DNA from: Erodium maritimum
Lineage: Eukaryota > Streptophyta > Magnoliopsida > Geraniales > Geraniaceae
Length of the DNA stretch: 64,000 nt
Assembly (NCBI GenBank): GCA_963921825.1
Contig: OY997591.1
Span: 38,833,825 to 38,897,824 of the forward strand
Direction: 5' to 3'
The notes below the pieces were generated by a model. The model was not told the origin of the DNA. It searched no databases and saw only the letters and a program-made list of their open reading frames with translations. This document shows, in pieces, positions 57,142 to 64,000 of the stretch. How positions within the stretch are numbered: position 1 is the first letter of the stretch; each line of letters begins with the position of its first letter. The translations under genes were made by a program, and so were the position numbers.

Positions 57142-57520
57142 GAAGAGAAGCGCACCACGTTCCTGAAATGGAGGATTCAGTTCCTAGAGAAAAGCATCAG
57201 GAAGCTCGATTTCAGCCCCACCGGAATCGATACGATCGTTCAGGTCAATGATCTCAAGAACTCCCCTGGACCCGCCAAAAGGGAGCTCCGGCAAGCCACC
57301 AATCAGGCTCTCACTCTGCTGCAGGATAATTACCCTGAGTTCGTCGCCAAACAGGTAAAATCAAAATCAGTATCATTTTCACTACAAACATGTCAATTAG
57401 TAATTGATCTGATCTGTTCTGATCTGGTGTTTTGGTATTTGTATTGAAGGTGTTCATCAATGTCCCATGGTGGTATCTAGCCTTCAACCGGATGATCAGT
57501 CATTTCCTACCACAGAGGGT
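57142..57520 (+). pseudogene. Patellin-like (SEC14/CRAL-TRIO) gene fragment, two exons
   Basis: Exon 57142-57354 encodes 71 codons of the CRAL-TRIO domain (LKWRIQFLEKSIRKLDFSP, VNDLKNSPGPAKRELR, LLQDNYPEFVAKQ) with donor GTAAAA. After an intron with acceptor TTGAAG, the next exon from 57450 reads VFINVPWWYLAFNRMISHFL. It leaves homology after PQR and reaches a stop at about 57551. Patellins bind phosphoinositides at membranes and the cell plate (family knowledge). Both the N-terminal and C-terminal rest of the gene are missing, so this is a fragment, not a gene. Confidence 0.85.
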
Positions 57521-57636
57521 CAATTTTGGTTCGACTTTATTGGATCAATAGTTGACTGATTGTATCTTCTACCACAATGTTCTGGTGATCCAATCAAATT
57601 GGGTTTTGGTTCTGGTGATTGATCAATATTTTGGGT

Positions 57637-57747
57637 TTCTCAAATCTCTGCAAAAACCCGTGGATGGCTTCTCTGTTGGGTTGGTTGACGAGACCAATGT
57701 TTTCGAATGGGCCGTTACCATCATAGGATCTTACGATACTTTCTGGT
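57637..57747 (+). pseudogene. UBC7-type E2 ubiquitin-conjugating enzyme exon fragment
   Basis: Encodes KPVDGFSVGLVDETNVFEWAVTIIG, matching the N-terminal part of plant UBC7/13/14-type E2 enzymes, then GSYDTFW where relatives have GPPDTLY. It ends at a GTGAGT donor (57746-57751). No further E2 exon was found before the LINE at 58934. It lies within about 100 bp of the patellin fragment, on the same strand. Confidence 0.75.
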
Positions 57748-58933
57748 GAGTAATTGCATGTATTATGTAGCTATATTTGCTTCTTAACTTGTCTGTTGAT
57801 TCAATTTTTATGGCCACTGATTTGTGTCGATTTGATCTCAAATTTGAGGTGGTTTGTATTGGTTTCTGGTGTTGAGTTTGTTTCGGAGAAAAGTGTGCAT
57901 CATGTTTTCAGGGTTTGGTAGGATTTTAGGGTTTTAGCTGAATAAAACTCAAACAAATTGAGATTTTTGTTTGGTGTGCTTCTCTTCACAAAGAGCTTTT
58001 ATAATTAAATCAATGTGTAGAATTTACTTTGGTAAGCTTTTCTAGAATGCCCATTGATACCACTTTGGTAAGCTTTTCTAACCATTCATTTCTTGTATTT
58101 TTGGTTGCCTGTTATAGAAGATTAGTCAACATTATGACAGGGTTATGGACATGGTTTGCAATTTTTTTTCCTACAGTTTATGGGTTTTGAGGTTATTATA
58201 TTACTACTACGAAAGAAATTTAATTTAGATAGTGTATCAATTGTTTAATTTATGCATAACACATTAGTTATATTATGTATTGTGCATTGCGATTTACTTC
58301 AAAGATTCACATTGAATCACATTTTGACAGAAAATCAGAAAAGGTTATGATGTTTTTTTGTTGGTAGGAATTGATTGCAGGGATCGATTTTTTTTTTTGG
58401 AATTCAGACCTTCTGAGGTTACACGAGAAAAGGGAATTCAGTAAATGATGACGATGATTTAACATTTTCCTCTTATTATTTTGAGTTTAGGCATGATTAC
58501 CTTGGGAGCTGTCGGATAATTCAGACATGTTTTATCTTTTGCATTTTTGGCTGTCGGGTTAAAGTTGTTGAAGTGCATTGAGCGATCCATGATTTGGAAT
58601 TGATTAGTGTATCTAAGGGTGTCAACTTAAGATTTCCAAATTAGGATTTTGCGGTGAGGAACAATTTAAGTTAAATTTAAGCAATCTAAACGAGGAATAG
58701 AGTTTGTCTTTTTATTCTTTTGGAAAAATTTGTAGATATCTCTTTACCTGATGCTACTTATCATAAAGTTCTCATTTCATAGGATCACAAATATTTCACA
58801 CAAGTAGTTGTGAATTTGCAGAGGCAACAAGCGAACTCAAATTGTTTAGAAAAACCCCAATCTCTCCAGCTCTTCTGATCACACGCAACAATATTCCCCT
58901 GGTGGATGTGCAAAGCTGATCAATGGGAAAAAA
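57748..58933. other. No recognisable gene
   Basis: AT-rich, intron-like sequence after the E2 donor. TTTGGTAAGCTTTTCTA occurs twice (about 58030 and 58064). The end of this stretch (from about 58800) may be the LINE 5' UTR. Confidence 0.45.
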
Positions 58934-61330
58934 ATGTTTTACGACAAACATTTCCAACTACTCTCCTCTGGTCGTGATTCAACACCTTCCTTCCATGACA
59001 ACAATGGAGGGATACTCTCCAAAAGAAAAAAGGGCAAGGAACCATTCGTTGAAAAAGATAACACAACACAACAGCTCACACACTTCCAGCATAATACCCA
59101 CCAGAAACACAACAGTCAAGGATTAGAAGAAGGATCCTCGTCCATGGGATTTCCACCTCCAGGCTTCGACAAACCAAGGTTGTATATCAATCCACATGAA
59201 AGGAGGTTTGTAGAGAAGGCATCCTCTATCACTTTTACAGCCTTTGTGCTCAACATCCCAGCTATGGCCAAAACAAATTGGTTGGACTCAATCTTTGGCC
59301 AGTTGCAAGGTTTCATTAAATCAGTGGTTGGTTTCAAACCAAACATAAGAGGAAGCTGGTATGGCTTTGTTTACTTCTCTTCCAAGTGGGCACTTCAGCA
59401 GGCCATTCAACAATTCAATGGATTTAAAACCCTTGATCACACCCTCTTTGTCACTGAAGCCTGGAATAGAAACAATGCAAACTACAACACTCATGGAAAG
59501 CAATCATCTCCAGGTACTGGCCTCACTTACAAAGAAAAAACATTTGCAGATTTCTCTCTACAAGGCTCAATTGTTACAGCTCAAGCAAACATGCTGACAA
59601 GATCACACTTAGCAGTCACTCACCTCAATATCTCAGTGGAAACTATAATGAAGGAGATTGCTCTAGAAGGGGTATGTGAAATACAACTCAAGGATTTGGG
59701 AAACAAAGCAATTCTGGTGCATTGCCCTGATCCTAAGTTTGATAAAAACATGTTCTTTGAAGAGGGAGCTTGGCTTCAGCAATGGTTAACTTTTATACCA
59801 GGAAAGGATGAATTCTTTGCAAAAGGAGGCCTTCTAACATGGTTGGCAATACAAGGCATTCCATACTCTGGCTGGTGTGAGGAAAGTTTCCAGGCTGCAA
59901 CATCAAAGTTTGGGAAGCTACTCTGTACACATCCACAATCCATCCAACACATTCATGTTCATACAGCTTTTGTTCTTGTGCACTCTTTCAATCTCAAACC
60001 TGTATCAGAGCAAGTAAACATCACCTTGGGGAATAAGATAGTTCACACTTGGGTTACATCTGTACCACTCAGCAATGTACCATCTTTTCAAACCTCCACC
60101 TTTGAAAACCCCTTCAATCTCTCTTCACAAAATCTGTCATCCTCAGATTCTGGCTCTGACTCTGAGTATGTGAGTGATTATTCTAAAGAGATCACAGATG
60201 CCCCTGAACACATGGAGGAGGATTTGGAGAATGCTCAATTAATTGTGAGAACCTCGCCAACACAGGCAGCAGGATTTATTGCACAACCACATGGTGCTGA
60301 TTTGGGAGAGGATCTTTGTCCCTCTGGTACACAGCTTGACAAGGTACTTGATTCAAGGTTGGTGAATATTAATGCAGTTGTGGGATCAAGTCTACCTTCT
60401 CTTGGAAACATTTCTCCATCACTCTTGGGTCCTCAAGATGATCTCTTTGTGAAAGATACATATGAAACTGAGGATAGAAACAAGGCTGTGTTATTTCTTC
60501 ATGAATTGGAGGGTTTAGACCAGTTGATTGTTACAGCAACTGTCACTGAGAGGCAACTATCTCTAACCAGTGCTGACACTATTACCCTCTCCATTCAGTT
60601 ACACCAACCCTCCCCTTCTCCCCAGGTTGCCTCTATTGCCAGTACTCTTGAATTGACAGGAGCAGCTCTTCCATTAGTAGAAGTGAAGAGAGGAGCTTTG
60701 GAAATAGAAGACCATTTAATGAAGCAAAAGGCTTTATCTAATTGTGGCCCTACTCAGTCAAATACAGCTCTTTTTACAGCTGCTAGTGATGGGATTAAAG
60801 AGCCTAATGACCTTTCTAATCTGGAACAGTCCCAACACTTGGATCTTTTGGATAATGGTCTTGAAGAGTTACATCTGCTCACACCTTTGCCCCCTCATAC
60901 TTCGAATATTTTGCCACCTCAAGTCCAGGAAGCTGTTGATTTTTTAGGACTTGGAAACTCTACTCCTCTGCCCTCCACATTAGTCAAACTGAGAGGGAAG
61001 AAAAAAGTCTCCAAAGCCCAAGCCAAGTCCTATGAAACAAGATCAAAATTAAAAGACAAATGTTCCCCAGCATTGAAGAACTCCAGGCAGCAACACCAGT
61101 TCCTAAATGAGGGTTCTGAAGCAAAGAAAGCTTGGGGGTTTGGGAAAGCAATTGGTTTAAAGTCACACTTGGATGATGAGTCAGTTATACAAAGACTTCA
61201 AGGGTTAGATGATGATCATGCTGAAATGGAGGATTTACTTGAAACTGTTGCTACAGATGGAGAGGGACTGGAAGGCTTGAGTCAGCCTAATCAAATGGAG
61301 TGCCATTCCATTAATCTCTCCTCACTATAG
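58934..61330 (+). CDS. LINE ORF1 protein (RRM type)
   Basis: 798 uninterrupted codons. Residues about 95-175 form an RRM-like fold (SITFTAFVLNIPAM as RNP2-like, SWYGFVYFSSKWALQQAI as RNP1-like). About 205-390 is a second globular region like the DUF4283-type part of plant LINE ORF1. The C-terminal half is Ser/Asp/Glu-rich and ends with a basic patch (RGKKKVSKAQAKSYETRSKLKDK). No CCHC knuckle was seen. The role is RNA binding in the retrotransposition particle (family knowledge). It ends four bases before ORF2. Confidence 0.88.
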   Translation: MFYDKHFQLLSSGRDSTPSFHDNNGGILSKRKKGKEPFVEKDNTTQQLTHFQHNTHQKHNSQGLEEGSSSMGFPPPGFDKPRLYINPHERRFVEKASSITFTAFVLNIPAMAKTNWLDSIFGQLQGFIKSVVGFKPNIRGSWYGFVYFSSKWALQQAIQQFNGFKTLDHTLFVTEAWNRNNANYNTHGKQSSPGTGLTYKEKTFADFSLQGSIVTAQANMLTRSHLAVTHLNISVETIMKEIALEGVCEIQLKDLGNKAILVHCPDPKFDKNMFFEEGAWLQQWLTFIPGKDEFFAKGGLLTWLAIQGIPYSGWCEESFQAATSKFGKLLCTHPQSIQHIHVHTAFVLVHSFNLKPVSEQVNITLGNKIVHTWVTSVPLSNVPSFQTSTFENPFNLSSQNLSSSDSGSDSEYVSDYSKEITDAPEHMEEDLENAQLIVRTSPTQAAGFIAQPHGADLGEDLCPSGTQLDKVLDSRLVNINAVVGSSLPSLGNISPSLLGPQDDLFVKDTYETEDRNKAVLFLHELEGLDQLIVTATVTERQLSLTSADTITLSIQLHQPSPSPQVASIASTLELTGAALPLVEVKRGALEIEDHLMKQKALSNCGPTQSNTALFTAASDGIKEPNDLSNLEQSQHLDLLDNGLEELHLLTPLPPHTSNILPPQVQEAVDFLGLGNSTPLPSTLVKLRGKKKVSKAQAKSYETRSKLKDKCSPALKNSRQQHQFLNEGSEAKKAWGFGKAIGLKSHLDDESVIQRLQGLDDDHAEMEDLLETVATDGEGLEGLSQPNQMECHSINLSSL

Positions 61331-61334
61331 AAAA

Positions 61335-63930
61335 ATGAAGCTCCTCTCATGGAATGTGAGAGGGCTTTCCTCCAATCAAAAGAGGAGGAACCTTAGTAGA
61401 TTGCTGCACAAGCAAGCTCCAAATTTCATACTCATCCGGGAATCAAAAATTCAAAAACTGCCTTCAAATTACGCCAGAATGTGTGGATTGTCCTCAGAAT
61501 GGGAGGTAGCTGCAATTGATGCTATAGGAGCTGCTGGTGGAATTATATCTTTTTGGAAGAAATCAGAGTTCAATATGTTATCTACAAAACCTATACAAGG
61601 TGGTGCACTCATTCGGATGGGTTTGATCACAGTCTTCAATCAACAGTGCTGCATTATTAATATTTATGCCCCCAATAATCCTCAAGAAAGGGCTGCTCTG
61701 TGGTTAGAAATTTTGAAAGAAGTATCTGACCTAGTAGATGGAACCATGATCATTATAGCAGGTGACTTCAATGCAACTCTCTCAGTCCAAGATAGAGCTA
61801 GTCAAAGATCTGGTGGAAACTCAATGCTCAATTTCCAAAGATTACTAAATAACACAGGCTTATTAGATCTCCCTCTACAAGGTGGGAATTATACCTGGTA
61901 TGGCCCTGCCTCTCAAGCCTCAAGAATTGACAGGTTCTTGGTTTCAAGTGACTGGCTTGCCCTCTTGCCTTCATTAACTCAGTCTTGCCTACCAAGATCA
62001 ATCTCAGATCATAGACCATTGATACTGTACAACAACACTCTGGATTGGGGGCCAAGACCATTCAAATTTTTAAACATATGGTTAGAGGATACAAGGTTTC
62101 TGCCAGCAGTCACATCCTTTTGGCAAAGTTATAATGTCTCAGGCTCTCCTCAATATATCTTGTGGAAGAAACTCAAGCTTTTAAGAGCTGATCTCAAGAA
62201 CTGGAACCTACAGATTTTTGGCCTGCTAGAAACTCAAATTGACAATCTCACAGCAAATATCAACTCTCTTGACATCCTAGTTGAAACCAGACAGTTAACT
62301 GATACAGAAAGCTCTACCAGGGGAGCATTCAAAGCTGAGCTAATCAAAAAGTACAAGCAATTAGCTAAGTTATGGAGCCAAAAGTCAAGGAAAAGATGGT
62401 TTGATGATGGTGATAAGGGCTCTAGTTATTTTCACAAACTTGCCAACTTCAAAGGTGTGAGAAAAAAAATCACTTCTATACAAGTCAATGGGGCTATTAT
62501 AACTGATCCAGATCAGATAAAAACAGCAGCAGTGGATCACTTCAAAAAAGGCTTCCAAAGCAACAATTCAGAGTTTATAAATCTGCAAGACCTATCCTTC
62601 AATTCAATATCCCCACAAGAAAAAGACTGGCTTGAAAGGCCTTTCACAGAAGAAGAAGTTCTGCAAGCTATTCTGGCCTGTAATGGAGAAAAGGCTCCAG
62701 GTCTAGATGGATTCTCTCTCAAATTTTTTCAAGTGGCTTGGAATATTATCAAGGTAGACTACATGAATTTTATACATAACTTCTACATATCAGGGCAATT
62801 GGGAAAAGGTATCAACTCTTCTTTTATGACCTTAATCCCTAAAGGTGCAACTCCTACTACATTTTCTGATTTTATACCAATAAGCCTTGTGGGTGGATCA
62901 TATAAAATTCTCTCCAAGCTTCTCTCCACAAGATTAAAGGGGGTCATTAGCAATCTAGTTGGTGATGAGAAAACAGGCTTCTTAGCTGGAAGACAGATTA
63001 TTGATGGCATACTTATTGCCTCTGAAGTTGTTGATTCTATCAAAAAATCAAAATCAAAAGCTGTATTGTTCAAAGCAGATTTCCATAAAGCTTTTGACAG
63101 TGTTAGTTGGCAATTTGTGCTTCAGATCCTCTCTAAAATGGGGTTTGGTGATACTTGGAATTCCTGGATGATTTCTTGCTTTAAAGCCTTAGTATCAATC
63201 TTAATCAATGGCTCTCCAACAAAAGATTTTCAAATCTCTAGAGGCCTCAGGCAAGGATGCCCCCTATCCCCACTCATATTTGTACTGGCATCAGAAGGTC
63301 TGAATAGAATAATGAAGGCTGGAGTCTCAAACAATCTTTTTTCAAGGAATACAACCATTCCCCAATTCTCCATCAATTACTCATCTTCAATTTGCAGATG
63401 ACACAATCTTTTTCCTAAAAGCTGTCCCTGATCAGGTCAGATGCCTTAAATTTGCTCTAGAATTGTTCTTCTCAGCTAGTGGTTTAGCTGTCAATTACCA
63501 GAAATCTCAAGTCATCCTCATGAATTTAAATGCTGGTGAGGAGCTGATTATTTCCTCCATTTTAAACTGTCTTGTCTCTTCACTCCCCATGACTTATTTG
63601 GGGTTTCCTCTGGGGGCTAATACAAGAAGATTGAGCACTTGGACACCAATTGTCCAAAAATTCAAACAAGCATTAGGATTGTGGCAAGCAAAATTTCTAT
63701 CATTTGGTGGAAGGATCACCTTAATCAAGTCTACATTAAGTGCCCTGCCTCTATATTTCTTCTCAATTCTCAGAGCCCTAAAAGGTGTAATAAAAAAGAT
63801 GGAAAGTTGGCAAAGGAAATTTTTATGGCATGGCAAAGCTGAGGGTCATAGTTGTTGCAAGGTAAACTAGGGTAAAGTATGCAAATCAAAGTTAGAGGGA
63901 GGTCTTGGTATAAGAAATCTTTCCTCAATG
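61335..63930 (+). pseudogene. LINE ORF2: endonuclease and reverse transcriptase, lightly broken
   Basis: 688 open codons from 61335. APE-type endonuclease: SWNVRG, IRESK, GDFNATLS, SRIDRFLVSSDW and SDHRPL. The RT starts at GEKAPGLDGFSLKFF and includes KADFHKAFDSVSW and RGLRQGCPLSPLIF. The frame slips between about 63360 and 63400. LQFADDTIFFLKA and the thumb (YLGFPLGANTRRLSTW, GGRITLIKSTLSALPLYFFS) read in another frame from 63395. A TAG at 63868-63870 replaces an expected Trp, and homology continues (GGLGIRNLSSMNIALLAKWWWRF) to the window end. Zf-RVT and the 3' end lie outside. Confidence 0.9.
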
Positions 63931-64000
63931 AATATTGCTCTACTAGCTAAATGGTGGTGGAGGTTTGCCATTGAGAAAAATGCTCTATGGAAGTTGATCA

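Larger units (their letters stand above)
58934..64000 (+). mobile_element. L1-type LINE, 3' end beyond window
   Basis: ORF1 and ORF2 are adjacent with a 4-base gap, both on plus. The element is different in sequence from the nested LINE at 25316. Confidence 0.88.

Overview
This window looks like repeat-dominated nuclear DNA of a flowering plant, probably a eudicot. The basis is the set of families present: Ty1/Copia and Ty3/Gypsy elements primed by initiator-Met tRNA, L1-type LINEs with plant-style reverse transcriptase and zf-RVT tails, a FAR1/Mutator-type transposase gene, a plant F-box gene with a GT-AG intron, and intron-containing fragments of patellin and UBC7-type genes. No rRNA, tRNA, prokaryotic or organellar gene was seen.

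Layout. 1-2113: truncated long LTR of a Gypsy-type family (minus strand). 2298-4736: a two-exon F-box gene and two small, divergently transcribed coiled-coil genes that resemble each other. 5088-14930: a FAR1/MULE-type transposase gene on the minus strand, cut by two long LTRs of the family seen at position 1. One is a clean solo LTR (6254-9498, TSD CGCTC). The other is an LTR with primer site and partial leader (9590 to about 12800). A dispersed motif of about 22 bp and hairpin modules occur in the non-coding parts of both the 2.1-5.2 kb and 12.8-14.9 kb regions, suggesting they belong to one large multi-gene Mutator-like element.

14931-22703: a deleted Copia element (family A') with a fourth long LTR lodged in its 3' LTR. 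22713-25311: LINE tail debris and sequence without recognisable genes. 25316-45870: a 5'-truncated LINE that is the host of a nest. A 1.17 kb Mutator-type MITE (26240-27410, 9-bp TSD) carries a GC-rich perfect-looking palindrome. A Copia element, A (28031-45314, TSD TGAAC), has a younger Copia, B, inside it (30459-38920, TSD TGCTC). 45905-49901: another B-family copy with an internal deletion (TSD TCAAC). 51512-57053: complete chromovirus-like Gypsy element on the minus strand, 347-bp LTRs, TSD TCGGG. 57142-57747: exons of two unrelated host genes (patellin and UBC7) side by side, probably captured. 58934-64000: a nearly intact LINE (ORF1 plus EN-RT ORF2) running off the window.

Most notable: Copia B has LTRs with no difference I could find, so it moved very recently, yet its protease, integrase and reverse transcriptase motifs are all destroyed. 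A second insertion shares the same lesions. This is the pattern of a non-autonomous family mobilised in trans, plausibly by an A-like relative. All comparisons were made by eye.
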